Assembly (NCBI RefSeq): GCF_018327705.1
Contig: NZ_BNEM01000001.1
Span: 620,001-684,000, forward strand
Direction of reading: 5' to 3'
Origin: Catellatospora sp. TT07R-123
GTDB lineage: Bacteria > Actinomycetota > Actinomycetes > Mycobacteriales > Micromonosporaceae
Length of the DNA stretch: 64,000 nt
The notes below the pieces were generated by a model. The model searched no databases. It was not told where the DNA came from and saw nothing but the letters and a program-made list of their open reading frames with translations. Every line of letters begins with the position of its first letter. The first letter of the stretch is position 1. Below are positions 20,925 through 32,000 of the stretch, in pieces. The position numbers were made by a program, and so were the translations under genes.

Positions 20925-23900
20925 AGCGCCTCCCGGCAGTCGGCGGCGATGCTGCGCAGCGCTTGCAGGAAGCTGTTCGCAACGGCCTCGATGGTGGCCT
21001 CGTGGTGCACGTCGGGCCGGTAGTACCAGGCGAAGCGCAGCAGCCCGTCGAGGACCGCGCCTTCGACCTCGACCAGGTGGGTGCCCCGGCTGCCCGGGTC
21101 GCGGTCCTGCCCGATGGAGCCGTGCACGTCCCAGATCAGGCCGGCGCCGTCGCGGGCCCGCGCCTCCCACTGGCCCAGGTAGTTGAAGGCGATCTGCGGT
21201 CCCGTGGTGGCGTCGCCGAACCGCCCGCCGAGGTGGCGCAGGGCCCCGAAGCCGATGCCGTTGGCGGGTACGCGCCGCAGCTGGCGGCGTACCGATTTGG
21301 TCATCTCCCGCCAGTCCGGTCCGGCGTCCTGTTCGCAGTGCAGGACGATCGGGGTGATCGTGGTGAACCAGCCGACGGTGCGGGTCAGGTCCGTGTCGTC
21401 GAAGAGTTCCTCCCGGCCGTGGCCTTCCAGGTCGACGCAGACCCTCGGCTGACCGCTCCACTGCGACAGCGCCCGGGCGAGGGCGGCCAGCAGCACGTCG
21501 TTGATCCGGGTCCGGTACACGACGGGTGCGACGCGCAGCAGCGCCTCGGTGTCGTCCTTGTCCAGGCTCACCTCCACCGTGCACAGCGCCGCGGCCGGTC
21601 CGCTGCCCGGCGCCCGGTCCGCCGGCAGCGGGGTCACGTCGAGCGCGTCGGTCCAGTAGTCCACTTCGGCGTCGAAGCCGCCGGTGCGGACGTGCTCGGT
21701 CAGGCGGTGCGCCCAGCTCTGGAACGAGGTGGTCTTGGGCCCGAGCCGTACGGTGTCGCCGCGCAGGGCCTGCTGGTAGCCCGATTCCAGGTCCTCGGCC
21801 AGGATGCGCCAGGAGACGGCGTCCACCACGAGGTGATGGGCGACCAGGAACAGCAGGGGTCGCTGCCGTGGTCCGAAGGTGAACAGCACCGCCTTGAACA
21901 GCGGGCCGCGGCTCAGGTCGAAGCCGGCGTGGATCTCGTCGGCGACGGGTCGCACCGCCGCCAGCGGGTCGTCGGTGGGCGGCAGGTCGCGGCGCAGCAG
22001 CACGGACGGTTCGACCGCCGCGTTGTACTGCCGCCAGCCGTCGCCGGTGGCCTCGAACCGCATCCGCAGCGCGTCGTGGTGTGCGGGCAGGGCGGTCACC
22101 GCCTCGGTGAGCGCGGCTTCGTCCCAGTCCGGCGCCAGTTCGATCAGCAGCGCCTGGTTGAAGTGGGTCGGGCTGTCGCGGTGCACGTCGAAGAACCAGT
22201 GCTGGATCGGCGTGAGCGCCACCTCGCCGACGACCGGCGCGTCGTCGCCGCCGCCCGTGTCGACCGCGGTCACCACCGACGCCAGCGCGCGGACCGTGCT
22301 GTGGGCGAAGATGTCGGTGGGGGTCAGGCTCAGCCCCGCCTGCCGGGCCCGGGACACGATCTGGATGGCCAGGATCGAGTCGCCGCCGAGGTGGAAGAAG
22401 TCGTCATCGCGGCTGGTACGGTCCACGCCCAGCACCTCGGCCCAGATCTGCGCCAGCGTCACCTCGACAGGGCCTTCGGGCGGGGTGTGGCGGGTGACCA
22501 CGACCGGCGCGGGCAGCGCCTGGTGGTCGAGCTTTCCGTTGGGGCTCAGCGGCAGCCGGTCCAACGTGACGAAGGCGTGCGGCACCATGTGCTCGGGCAG
22601 CACCCCGGCGACCGAGGCGCGGGCGGCGTCGGCGTCGATCTCGTGGCCGGGCGCGGCCACCAGGTACGCGACCAGCCGCTGCCACCCGTGGTCGCGGCGC
22701 GCCACCACGACCGCCTGGGCGACGGCCGGATCGGCGAGCAGCACCGCCTCGATCTCGCCGGGTTCGATCCGGAACCCCCGGACCTTGATCTGGTTGTCGG
22801 CCCGCCCGCGGAACTCCAGCTCGCCCTCGGCGGTCCAGCGCACCAGGTCGCCGGTGCGGTACATGCGTGCGCCCGGTCCGGCGAACGGGTTGGCGACGAA
22901 GCGCTGCGCGGTCAGCTCGGGCCGGCCCAGGTAGCCCCGGGCCAGGCCGGGACCGCTGACGTACAGCTCGCCGGTGACACCGACCGGCACCGGGCGCAGC
23001 GCCGGGTCCAGGACGTAGGCCTGGCTGTTGAGGATGGGCCGCCCGATGGTGACGGCGGCGCCGGGCGTGAGCGGCTCGCTCCAGGTGGACACCACCGTCG
23101 CCTCGGTCGGGCCGTACGAGTTGATCAGCGAGCGTCCCGGTGCCCAGTCCTCGACCAGTTCCGTCGTGCACGCCTCGCCGCCGACGGCCAGGCAGCGCAG
23201 GGCGGGCAGCCCGTCGCGCACGGTCTCGGCGGGGACGGTGGCCAGGGCGGTCGGCGGGATCAGCGCGTGGCTGATCTGCTGCTGCCCGAGCACCTCGGCC
23301 AGCCGGTCGCCGAGCAGCGGGCCCGGCGGCGGCACCACCAGGCTGGCCCCGGTCGGCAGGGCCATGCACAGTTCCAGGATGGAGGCGTCGAAGCTCGGTG
23401 AGGCGAACTGCAGCACCCGGTCCCCGGCGCGTACCTGGTAGTGCTCCGCCTCGGCGGCGGCGAAGCTCGCCAGGCCGGTGTGGGTGACCACCACGCCCTT
23501 GGGGCGGCCGGTCGAGCCCGAGGTGTAGATGAGGTAGGCGGGGTGGGCCGCCAGCAGCGGCGCCCGCCGGTCGGCGTCGGTGGGCGGATGCTGCGGCATC
23601 CGGGCCAGTTCGGCCAGCGTCACGGGGTCGTCGAGCACCAGCACGTCGACGCCGTCGGTCTGCGGCAGCCGCTGCGCCACCTCGGCGGTGGTCAGCAGCA
23701 GCATCGGGCGGGCGTCGTCGAGCATGAAGGCGATGCGCTGCGGCGGATAGTGCGGATCGACCGGCAGGAACGCCGCGCCCGCCTGGGTGGCGGCGAGCTG
23801 GGCGACGACGATCTGCACCGAGCGCGGCAGCGCCAGCGCCACGATGTCCTCCGGCCCCGCGCCGCGCTGGATGAGCAGGTGCGCCAGCTGGGCGGTGCGC

Positions 23901-26900
23901 GCCGACAGCTGCGCGTACGTCATCGCCGTGTCGGCCTCTCGCAGCGCGATCAGTCCGGGGGTCCGCCGCGCCTGCGCCTGGAACAGCTCGGGCAGGGTCG
24001 CCGGTGTCACGTCGCGGCCGGTGTCGTTCCAGTGCACCAGGATCTGGTCGCGCTGCGGGGCGTCCATCAGTTCGATGTCGCGCAGCCTGGTCGCCGGATC
24101 GCCGGTGACGCCCTCCAGCACCGTCATCAGGTGGCCGGTGAGGCTGCGCACCGTGCTCGCGTCGAACAGATCGGTGTTGTATTCGACGGTCAGGGTCAGC
24201 CCGCCGTCGCGGGGGGTGAACTCCAGCACCAGATCGAACCTGGCCGCGGGGCGGGGCAGGTCGTGCTCGGCCAGGGTCAGGGCGCCGACGCGCCGCGGCC
24301 GCACCATGTCGGTCTGTAGCACGACGTAGGCCTGTGCCAGCGGAGCGCGGCTCGGGTCGCGCACCGGTTCGAGCGCTTCCACCAGGCGTTCGAACGGGAC
24401 CTGGTCGTGGGCGAAGGCCTCCAGCACGCGCTCGCGTACCGTGTCGAGGTATCCGGCGAAGGTCAGTTCCTCCTCGACGGGGCAGCGAAGGATCACGGTG
24501 TTGACGAAGAAGCCGATGATCTGTTCCAGTTCGGCCTGGTCCCGGCCGGCGGTGACGGTGCCGATGGCGATGTCGCGCTGGTGGGTGTAGCGCGACAGCA
24601 GCACCTGTGCGGCGGCGGCGAGGGTCATGAACAGCGTGGCGCCGCTGTCGCGGCCGACGCGGGCCAGTGCCTCGACCAGGTCGGCCGGCACGTGGTGGCG
24701 GTGCACGGCACCGGCCGTGGTGCGTACCGGCGGGCGCGGCCGGTCGGTCGGCAGGTCGAGTACGTCCAGCCCGGCCAGCGTCGACGTCCAGTAGTCCACG
24801 TGTTCGGCGATGACCGCCTCCGTCAGCCGCCGCTGCTGGCGCACGGCGACGTCGGCGTACTGCACGGACGGGGGCGGCGGGCACGACCCGCCGTTGGCGT
24901 AGAGCTCCAGCAGCTCGTCGACCAGCAGCCGGATCGACCACCCGTCGGTGATGAGGTGGTGCTGGCGCAGCAGCAGCACGTGCCGCCGCTCGCCGAGCTC
25001 GACCAGGACGGCTTCGGCCAGCGGGCCGTGTTCGAGGTCGAAGCCGGTGTTCAGATGCCGGGCGAGGATCGCCTCGCACGCCTCATCGGGTGCGGGATGC
25101 GCCGATGTGGATACGTCGTATTCGGTGAGCGCGAGCTCGCCGTGCTCGTGCACGCGCTGGTACGGGCGGCCGTCGTCGTCACCGAAGGTGGTGCGCAGCG
25201 GCTCGTGCCGGGCCACCAGCGCGGCCAGTGCGGCGCGTAGCGCACCCCGGTCCAGCGGGCCGTCCAGGCGCAGGCCGATGCCGGTGTTGTGTTCGGGCGT
25301 ACCCGGGGAGACCTTCTCCGACAGCCACAACCGGTGCTGGGTGGGCGACAGGGGCAGGGGCCGCCCGCGCGGCACCGTCTCGATCGGTTCGGCGTCGGCG
25401 TGCGGGGCGTGCGACACCGCCTCGGCCAGGCCCGCGACCGTCGGGTGGGTGAACAGCAGCCGCAGCGGTGCCGCGATCCCGAAGCGGGCGCGCAGGCGCG
25501 ACATCACCTGGATGCCGGTCAGCGAGTCGCCGCCGAGGTCGAAGAAGTCGTCGCCCGCGCCGGGCACGGGTCCGCCGAGCACTTCGGCCCAGATCGCGGC
25601 GACGGCCCGCTGCGCGTCCGTGCTCAGCTCCACCCGGTCGGCGGACGGATCGGCGGCCGGAGCCGGCAGCGCCTGCCGGTCGACCTTGCCGTTGGCGCTC
25701 AGCGGCAGCGCGTCGAGGACGACGACGTGGGCCGGCACCATGTAGTCGGGCAGCACGCCACGCAGGAACTCGCGCAGCGCGGCCGGGGCCGGAGCCGGCG
25801 AACCCTCCCGAGCCACCAGGTACGCCGCGAGGCGTTTGGCACCGGAGTCCTCCCGGGTCACGACGACCACCTCGGCGACGGCCGGGTGGCGGTGCAGGGC
25901 GGCCTCGATCTCGCCGAGCTCGATGCGGAATCCGCGCACCTTCACCTGGTGGTCGCTGCGGCCCAGGAACCCCAGCGTCCCGTCGGGCAGCAGCATCGCC
26001 AGGTCGCCGGTGCGGTACATGCGGCTGCCGGGCGGTCCGTCCGGGTCGGCGACGAACCGTTCGGCGGTCAGGGCGGGGCGGCGGTGGTAGCCGCGGGCCA
26101 CCCCGGGTCCGGCGATGTAGACCTCGCCGGCCTCGCCCGGCGCGACCGGCCGCAGGGATTCGTCGAGCAGATGGATCCGCATCCCGTCCAGCGGCGATCC
26201 GATGGGCACGGATTCGGCCACGTGGTCCAGGTCGGCCATCGCGTGCGTGGTGGCGAAGGTGGTGGTTTCGGTGGGGCCGTATCCGTTGACCACGACCAGC
26301 CCCGGCGTGGCGGCCATGGCGCGGCGCACCGCGGCGGGCGGCACCACGTCGCCGCCGGTCCACACCTGCCGTACCCCCGCCAGGCAGTCGGGGTGCTCGC
26401 GGGTGAGCAGCCGGAACAGTCCCGCGGTGAGCCAGAGCGCGGTCACGCCGTGCTCGGAGATGACGCGGCGCAGCGTGTCCGGCTCCAGGTCGCCGGGCTC
26501 GGCGACCACGACGCGGCCGCCGCGCAGCAGCGGCACCCAGAGCTCGTAGGTGGACGCGTCGAACGCCGTCGGGGAGTGCAGCAGCACCCGCCGGTGGGCC
26601 TCGTCGTCGAAACGGGAGTCCAGCGCGAGCGCCACCGCGTCGGCATGGGTGACCGCCACGCCCTTGGGCGTGCCGGTGGAGCCGGAGGTGTACATGACGT
26701 ACAGCAGCCGGTCCGGCGACACCGCGCGTTCGGGTCGGTGGTCCGGCTGGTCCGCCGATGCCGCGTCGAGGCGTTCGGTGCATCCGTGGTGGATGGCCGC
26801 CGCCGTCTCGGCGAGAGCCTTGTCGGTCAGCAGGATGCGCGCATCCGCCTCGGCCAGCACAGCGCGCAGGCGGGCGTGCGGCGCGCGCAGATCCAGCGGC

Positions 26901-27190
26901 AGGTAGGCGCCGCCGGCCTTGGCGATGGCCAGCACCGCCACGACCAGATCCACCGACCGCTCGGCCAGCAGCGCCACCGGCTCCTCGGAGGCGAGCCCGA
27001 GCTCGATCAGCCGGTGTGCCAGCTGGTTGGACCGCAGGTCGAGCTCGGCATAGCTGAGCTGCTCGGCACCGCAGACCACGGCCGTCGCCGACGGGTCGGC
27101 CTGTACCCGGGCCGCGAACAGCGCCGGCACCGTGCCGGGGTGACGTCCGCGCGCCGTGGTCTGCTCGGCGCGCTCCAGACCCGCGCTCAT
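20921..27190 (-). CDS. NRPS A: A-T-C-A-T-E
   Basis: 2,089 residues, ATG 27190 overlapping the upstream hydrolase stop. Domains: A1 (about 15-530, P-loop [10 protein letters not shown] near 167), T1 (GGDSL near 553), C (HHLITDG near 745), A2 (P-loop [10 protein letters not shown] near 1225), T2 (GGDSI near 1603), E ([10 protein letters not shown] near 1787 and VGWFTT near 1941). The missing N-terminal C domain makes A1-T1 an initiation module. Aligning to GrsA by eye, A1 reads DAYWWGGTF-K, which resembles Val-type codes such as DAFWIGGTFK. A2 reads DALLAGSVV-K, which I cannot assign (somewhat like aromatic codes). An active-looking E predicts a D-residue from module 2. No thioesterase. Confidence 0.95.
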   Translation of the reverse strand: MSAGLERAEQTTARGRHPGTVPALFAARVQADPSATAVVCGAEQLSYAELDLRSNQLAHRLIELGLASEEPVALLAERSVDLVVAVLAIAKAGGAYLPLDLRAPHARLRAVLAEADARILLTDKALAETAAAIHHGCTERLDAASADQPDHRPERAVSPDRLLYVMYTSGSTGTPKGVAVTHADAVALALDSRFDDEAHRRVLLHSPTAFDASTYELWVPLLRGGRVVVAEPGDLEPDTLRRVISEHGVTALWLTAGLFRLLTREHPDCLAGVRQVWTGGDVVPPAAVRRAMAATPGLVVVNGYGPTETTTFATTHAMADLDHVAESVPIGSPLDGMRIHLLDESLRPVAPGEAGEVYIAGPGVARGYHRRPALTAERFVADPDGPPGSRMYRTGDLAMLLPDGTLGFLGRSDHQVKVRGFRIELGEIEAALHRHPAVAEVVVVTREDSGAKRLAAYLVAREGSPAPAPAALREFLRGVLPDYMVPAHVVVLDALPLSANGKVDRQALPAPAADPSADRVELSTDAQRAVAAIWAEVLGGPVPGAGDDFFDLGGDSLTGIQVMSRLRARFGIAAPLRLLFTHPTVAGLAEAVSHAPHADAEPIETVPRGRPLPLSPTQHRLWLSEKVSPGTPEHNTGIGLRLDGPLDRGALRAALAALVARHEPLRTTFGDDDGRPYQRVHEHGELALTEYDVSTSAHPAPDEACEAILARHLNTGFDLEHGPLAEAVLVELGERRHVLLLRQHHLITDGWSIRLLVDELLELYANGGSCPPPPSVQYADVAVRQQRRLTEAVIAEHVDYWTSTLAGLDVLDLPTDRPRPPVRTTAGAVHRHHVPADLVEALARVGRDSGATLFMTLAAAAQVLLSRYTHQRDIAIGTVTAGRDQAELEQIIGFFVNTVILRCPVEEELTFAGYLDTVRERVLEAFAHDQVPFERLVEALEPVRDPSRAPLAQAYVVLQTDMVRPRRVGALTLAEHDLPRPAARFDLVLEFTPRDGGLTLTVEYNTDLFDASTVRSLTGHLMTVLEGVTGDPATRLRDIELMDAPQRDQILVHWNDTGRDVTPATLPELFQAQARRTPGLIALREADTAMTYAQLSARTAQLAHLLIQRGAGPEDIVALALPRSVQIVVAQLAATQAGAAFLPVDPHYPPQRIAFMLDDARPMLLLTTAEVAQRLPQTDGVDVLVLDDPVTLAELARMPQHPPTDADRRAPLLAAHPAYLIYTSGSTGRPKGVVVTHTGLASFAAAEAEHYQVRAGDRVLQFASPSFDASILELCMALPTGASLVVPPPGPLLGDRLAEVLGQQQISHALIPPTALATVPAETVRDGLPALRCLAVGGEACTTELVEDWAPGRSLINSYGPTEATVVSTWSEPLTPGAAVTIGRPILNSQAYVLDPALRPVPVGVTGELYVSGPGLARGYLGRPELTAQRFVANPFAGPGARMYRTGDLVRWTAEGELEFRGRADNQIKVRGFRIEPGEIEAVLLADPAVAQAVVVARRDHGWQRLVAYLVAAPGHEIDADAARASVAGVLPEHMVPHAFVTLDRLPLSPNGKLDHQALPAPVVVTRHTPPEGPVEVTLAQIWAEVLGVDRTSRDDDFFHLGGDSILAIQIVSRARQAGLSLTPTDIFAHSTVRALASVVTAVDTGGGDDAPVVGEVALTPIQHWFFDVHRDSPTHFNQALLIELAPDWDEAALTEAVTALPAHHDALRMRFEATGDGWRQYNAAVEPSVLLRRDLPPTDDPLAAVRPVADEIHAGFDLSRGPLFKAVLFTFGPRQRPLLFLVAHHLVVDAVSWRILAEDLESGYQQALRGDTVRLGPKTTSFQSWAHRLTEHVRTGGFDAEVDYWTDALDVTPLPADRAPGSGPAAALCTVEVSLDKDDTEALLRVAPVVYRTRINDVLLAALARALSQWSGQPRVCVDLEGHGREELFDDTDLTRTVGWFTTITPIVLHCEQDAGPDWREMTKSVRRQLRRVPANGIGFGALRHLGGRFGDATTGPQIAFNYLGQWEARARDGAGLIWDVHGSIGQDRDPGSRGTHLVEVEGAVLDGLLRFAWYYRPDVHHEATIEAVANSFLQALRSIAADCREAL

Positions 27191-28560
27191 GAGTTGGGCA
27201 TTTCGCGCTGGCGCACGATGACGGGCGCGGCCTGCTCGCCGCGCCGGGCCAGCCTGCCGCTGACCTGGAGGCTGTCGATCACGCCGGTGACCGGATTGCG
27301 CAGGAAGCGCCCGCAGAACAGCTGCTGACCGGAGGTGGGCATGCGCAGGGCGAAGGTGAGGTCCTCCTGGCAGATCATCGGCGCGTAGACCCCGCCGTCG
27401 ACGGCCAGTTGCAGCTCGGAGCCGGTGGCGTGCACGACGTAGGCCACGGCGCCGTTGTGGTACACGCCGACGCACTCCTGCGGCGAGGCCAGCTGCGTCG
27501 GCTGCTCCGGCCACAGCGTCGGCTGGCCGATGTGGATGCCGACGTGGTCGAGCTCGTCGAGCAGTTCGCGCCAGATCTCCGAGCCCGTGCCGGCGTTGCT
27601 GGTCAGGGCGACGGCCATCCCCGATTCGGGATGCAGCCGCACGTAGCACGAGGTGCCGTTGGCGTTGCCGTCGTGGCCGAGCCAGCCCGCACCGTAGTCG
27701 GCGAGCCCCAGGCCCCAGCCCTGGGCCAGGCCGAAAGGCTCAGCCTGCGGCACGGGCGCGCGCATCTGCCGCGCGGCGGCCGGTGCCATCACCTTGGGTA
27801 TGCCGCCGTCCAGGTGCAGGCGGGCCAGCGCGATCAGGTCCAGGGCGGTCGCGGCGAGGCCGCCGGCGGGAGTCTCCGCGACGGCCAGCGACTGTTCCAC
27901 CGGCCGGGTCCGCCCGAGCGTGAGGTTGACGGAATAGCCCGTCGCCAGCTGCTGTTCGGCCGCGCCCCGGTGGGTGCCGTTGACGAACGCCGGCTCGATG
28001 CCCAGCGGGCGCAGCACCGTGGATTCCAGCGCCTCCCGGAAGTCCATGCCGGTCACGACCTCGATCAGGTGGCCGGCGACCACGAACCCGGCGTTGGAGT
28101 AGGAGAAGCCGCTGCCGGGCGGGAGCACCAGGTTGCTGTCACGGCAGTGCTCGGCGGTGTATCGGCCCGCGGAGACGGTGGACACCGTGCCGGGGACGGC
28201 GCCGGAGCCCAGGCCGCTGGTGTGGCTCAGCAGCTGCCGCAGCGTGATCTGGGCGCAGCGGCGGTCCAGGCCGCTCAGGTAGGCCGCGATCGGCTCGTCG
28301 AGGTCCAGGTCGCCGTCGGCGACCAGGACCATCGCGGCGGTGGCGGTGAAGCATTTGGTGATGGAACCGACGGGGAAGACGGTGGCGCCGGTGACCGGCG
28401 TCGGCGACTGGTGCTGCGGCTGGCCGAACTCCACGGAGTCGGTGCGCCCGTGCCGGTACACGGCGAGCTGGGCGCCAGGCACCCCGTATCGTTGTGCCAG
28501 CAGGGGCATACTCTCGGTCAGCACCGCGCTCACGTCGCGCTGTCTGGTCAAGCCGGACAC
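27187..28560 (-). CDS. Beta-lactamase/PBP-fold serine hydrolase, candidate stand-alone PBP-type thioesterase
   Basis: 457 residues; start GTG 28560, with GGAGG about 6 bases before it, rather than the ATG at 28683. No signal peptide, so cytoplasmic. The class C/PBP motifs are SITK (nucleophile Ser and Lys) near residue 68, YSN near 156, and HDG near 300. After the ~340-residue catalytic domain, ~110 residues form a beta-rich lipocalin-like tail. SurE-type enzymes that cyclise NRPS peptides ending in a D-residue have the same two-domain build. Here the gene is ATGA-coupled to NRPS A, no megaenzyme carries a TE, and two chains end in E domains. An ordinary esterase or resistance hydrolase is the alternative. 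Confidence 0.75.
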   Translation of the reverse strand: MSGLTRQRDVSAVLTESMPLLAQRYGVPGAQLAVYRHGRTDSVEFGQPQHQSPTPVTGATVFPVGSITKCFTATAAMVLVADGDLDLDEPIAAYLSGLDRRCAQITLRQLLSHTSGLGSGAVPGTVSTVSAGRYTAEHCRDSNLVLPPGSGFSYSNAGFVVAGHLIEVVTGMDFREALESTVLRPLGIEPAFVNGTHRGAAEQQLATGYSVNLTLGRTRPVEQSLAVAETPAGGLAATALDLIALARLHLDGGIPKVMAPAAARQMRAPVPQAEPFGLAQGWGLGLADYGAGWLGHDGNANGTSCYVRLHPESGMAVALTSNAGTGSEIWRELLDELDHVGIHIGQPTLWPEQPTQLASPQECVGVYHNGAVAYVVHATGSELQLAVDGGVYAPMICQEDLTFALRMPTSGQQLFCGRFLRNPVTGVIDSLQVSGRLARRGEQAAPVIVRQREMPNS

Positions 28561-28786
28561 AGGAAACCTCCGTCGGTACACGTGGTTGCTTTCACCGCCG
28601 TCCTGTGTGGACACAAGGCAGCGGCATACGGACCGCTCCGGGGGTTTCCCATGCGGTCCCAGCAGCACCGTAGGGGTGCACATTGCACTGTGCCATCTAG
28701 ACTTTCGAATCTTCCTACCTCAAGCTATTCATTCAGGCGGGTGTAACGCTAAAGGGGTTTTGGGCGCGGCGACGGGAGGAAACGCG
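28561..28786. promoter_or_regulatory. Divergent promoter region of the NRPS-PKS units
   Basis: 226 bases between the minus-strand hydrolase/NRPS A unit and the plus-strand ACP/NRPS B/PKS unit. It is less GC-rich around 28690-28760. GTGCA-CAT-TGCAC (28676-28688) is a small perfect inverted repeat near its middle. No confident -35/-10 pair could be chosen. Both unit starts have strong Shine-Dalgarno sites (GGAGG at each end). Confidence 0.4.
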
Positions 28787-29074
28787 GTGCAACCGGACCG
28801 GTCATACGCTACGGTGGCAGCCGATCTGCGCGGCTTCGTCACCTCGGCCGCCCGCGAACGGGCACCCGCCGACGACGACGACATCTTCGCCCTCGGCTAC
28901 CTCACCTCGCTGCGCGCGCTGGAGCTGGTCACCTACGTGGAACGCCGCTTCGGACTCACCGTCGACGCCGAGGACCTCAGCCTCGACAACTTCCGGACGA
29001 TAGCCAGAATCGCCGCATTCGTGGGCCGCAAAACGGCGGCGGAGGCGATCGACGCCGACACCGGGCCGCAGTGA
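28787..29074 (+). CDS. fkbJ: Discrete acyl carrier protein, FkbJ-type
   Basis: 95 residues, GTG 28787 after GGGAGGA; the longer upstream frame is not real. The carrier motif is DDIFALGYLTSLRALELV, with the phosphopantetheine Ser in TSL, followed by FGLTVDAEDLSLDNFRTI. The pattern EDLxLDNFRT is diagnostic in my experience of FkbJ/AsmL/ZmaD-type ACPs that carry glyceryl-, hydroxymalonyl- and methoxymalonyl- units. It lies 12 kb from fkbH/I/K homologues and directly before NRPS B (one base between stop and ATG). It is the expected donor of the extender unit to the AT-defective PKS module encoded further along the same operon. Confidence 0.88.
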   Translation: MQPDRSYATVAADLRGFVTSAARERAPADDDDIFALGYLTSLRALELVTYVERRFGLTVDAEDLSLDNFRTIARIAAFVGRKTAAEAIDADTGPQ

Positions 29075-29075
29075 G

Positions 29076-32000
29076 ATGGCCGAGCAGTCCGCCTCGCCGC
29101 CGCGACGCGCACCCGACAGTGCCGGACATGAATCACCATTGACGCCGATGCAGCGGTGGTTTATCGAAACTCACCCCGACCCGCGAAGACTCACCCAATC
29201 GTTGACCGTCGAGCTGGCACCGCCGGTGGACACGCGGGCGATCGCCGCCGCGGTGCGGACCGTGGTCGCCCGCCATGACGCGCTGCGCCTGCAATTCACC
29301 CGCACGGACCGGGGCTGGCGGCAGCGGGTGACCGACGCGCGTCCGCACCTCGCCCGGCTACCCGGCCGGCAGCTGCCGGACGCACTCGACGCGCTGCGCC
29401 AAAGCATCGACCTGGGCCGGCCACCGCTGCTGACCGCCGCCCTGCTGGACCCCGCCGCGTTGGACCCCGCCGCACCCGGTGCGGCCCCGGGCGGCCCCGG
29501 CCAGGCTCGGGCGGCGCGGCTGCTGCTGGTCGTGCACGGGCTCGCCATCGACGCCGCTTCCTGGTCGATCCTGCTCGCCGACCTGGGCAACGCCTATCGG
29601 GCCGCCCGCGACGGCCGCGCGCCGGACCGCAGGCCCGCCCCGACGTCGTTCGCCCGGTGGGCCCGCGCCCTGGCCGAGCACACCGCCGCGGGCGGATCCG
29701 ACCGCGAGAGATCCCACTGGTACGCCGCCACACCGAGTACGGCGGACGCGGCCGCGACACACCGTCGCACCCACCCCCATGACCGAGACGGCGGGGAGAT
29801 CACGGTCGGGCTCGACGCCGGGTACACCGACCGCCTGCTGCGCCACGCCCACGCCGCGTACCGTACGCGCGTCGAGGATCTGCTGATCTGCGCGCTGGCC
29901 CATACGGTGGCGCGACGGACCGGCCGGGCACAGGTGCACCTCGACGTCGCCGGGACAGGCCGCGACACCACCGTGGGCGGCGTGGACCCTGCGGGCGCCG
30001 TCGGCTGCTTCACCACCCTGTTCCCCGTCCGCCTGGAGGTGCCCGGCGGCGCGCCGTGGCGCGAACTGGTGCCCTCCGTCAAGGAGCGACTGCGTGCCGG
30101 ACCCGGACCGGGCCTGGCCCACGGCGCGCTGCGGCAGGTCCCGGCAGCACCGACGCTGTTCACCTACCTCGGCCGGTGGAACCCGCCGCGAGACCCCGAC
30201 CTGCGCGCCGCCGAGCAGGGACCGGTCACCGACCGCCCACGCGGCCACGACCTGGAGGTCACCGCCGCGATACGCGGCGGCCGGCTGGAGGTCACCTGGG
30301 CCTACGCCGGCGACGACGAACCGGCCGCTCACGCCGAGGCGCGGGCGTTCATCGCCGCCCTGAGCGCGATCATCGAGCACTGCGACCTCCCGGACGCGGG
30401 CCGGTGCACCCCGTCGGACTTTCCACTGTCCGGTCTCGACCAGGCCGCGCTCGACCGCGTCACGGGCAACGGCCGCCACGTCGAGGACATCTACCCCCTC
30501 ACCCCGACACAGCAGGGGATGCTCTTCCACACCCTGCTCGACCCCGACGCCGGGCTCTACGTGGAACGCGTCGTGTGCACCATCCCGGCAGTGCCGCAAC
30601 CGCTGCTGCTGGGGCAGGCGTGGCAGGACGTGGTGGACCGCACCCCGGCGCTGCGGACCGCCGTGGCCCACGGCGGCCTGACCCACCCGGTGCAGGTGGT
30701 GCACTCCGCCGTACGCCTGCCCGTCTCCTACCACCCGTGGCCCGGCGAACGGCACCTCGACCTGCCCGGCCCGCCGCTGATGCGGGTGAACATCGCCACC
30801 GTCGACACCGACACGGTCGAGGTGACCTGGGACCTGCACCACCTGGTGCTCGACGGCTGGAGCATGCGGCAGGTCATCGCCGACGTCCTCGCCCGCCACC
30901 GGCTGCGCGCCGGCCAGACCGCCCCCGCCGCCCCCGCCCGGCGCCCCTTCCGCCGCCATCTGGAATGGCTGAGCCGACAGGACCACGACGCGGCGCTCCG
31001 GTTCTGGCAGCACGCGCTCGCCGGCGCCGCGCTGCCCACACCGTTGCCCTACCGGCCCGAACGCCGCGAGCGACCGCACGCGCGCGGCCGCGCGCACACC
31101 ACGAGCGACCTCGCCGGGGAATCGGCCCGGCTGCGCGCCTTCGCCGGCGGCAGCGGGCTGACCGTCAGCACGGTCGTGCAGGGAGCCTGGGCGCTGGTCC
31201 TGGCCCAGCACAGCGGTCGCGGCGACGTGACCTTCGGCGCCACCGTGTCCGGCCGTCCGGACATCGAAGGCGCCGACGCGATCATCGGCATGTTCGCCAC
31301 CACCGTCCCCGTCCGCGTACGCCTGCGGCCGGACCAGCCCGTCACCGCCTGGCTCGCCGACCTCCAGGCCGCGAACCTCGCCGCCCAGCCGTTCCACCAC
31401 GCGCCGCTCAACCGGATCCACGCCGCCGCCGGCCTGCCCGCGGGCGGCAGCCTCTTCGACAGCATCGTGGTGTTCGAGAACTATCCCCCCGCCGGGGAAG
31501 CGGACCTGTCCTCGCTGCGCGCCATCGAGGTCACCCACTATCCGCTCGCCCTGGTCGTGGTCGGCGGTGCCCAGCTGTCCCTGCGCCTGCTCTACGACCC
31601 GGACCTGTTCACCGCCGCCACCATCGACGCGATCATGCACCAGCTGCGCCGGATGCTGGCGCAGCTGGCCGCCGAGCCGCACCGCGACCTGGGCCGTCTG
31701 CTCCCCGCCACCACCGTGCAGCCGTCCGCCCCCGTGTCGTACGCGGCCGAGGTGCCCACCGGCGGCTCACCCCCGGCCGCCGCCGTCGCCGCGGTCGAGC
31801 AGCGCCTGCGGCAGATCTGGACGCAGGTGCTCGCCGTGCCCCGATCCGGGCCCGACGACGACTTCTTCGCCCTGGGCGGCGACTCGCTCCAGGCGTTGCA
31901 GGTGCTCACCCGCGTGCTGGACGCCTTCGGCGTCGACCTGCCGCTGCGCGCCCTGTTCGACCATCCGACCATCGCCGGACTGGCCATCCGCGTCTGCGCG

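Noticed and set aside
25289-27328. Very long open frames opposite the NRPS genes (for example ~680 codons on the plus strand)
   Set aside because: They mirror the codon bias of NRPS A, are rich in Arg/Gly/Gln/His without domain motifs, and lack ribosome binding sites. Shadows of a GC-rich gene.
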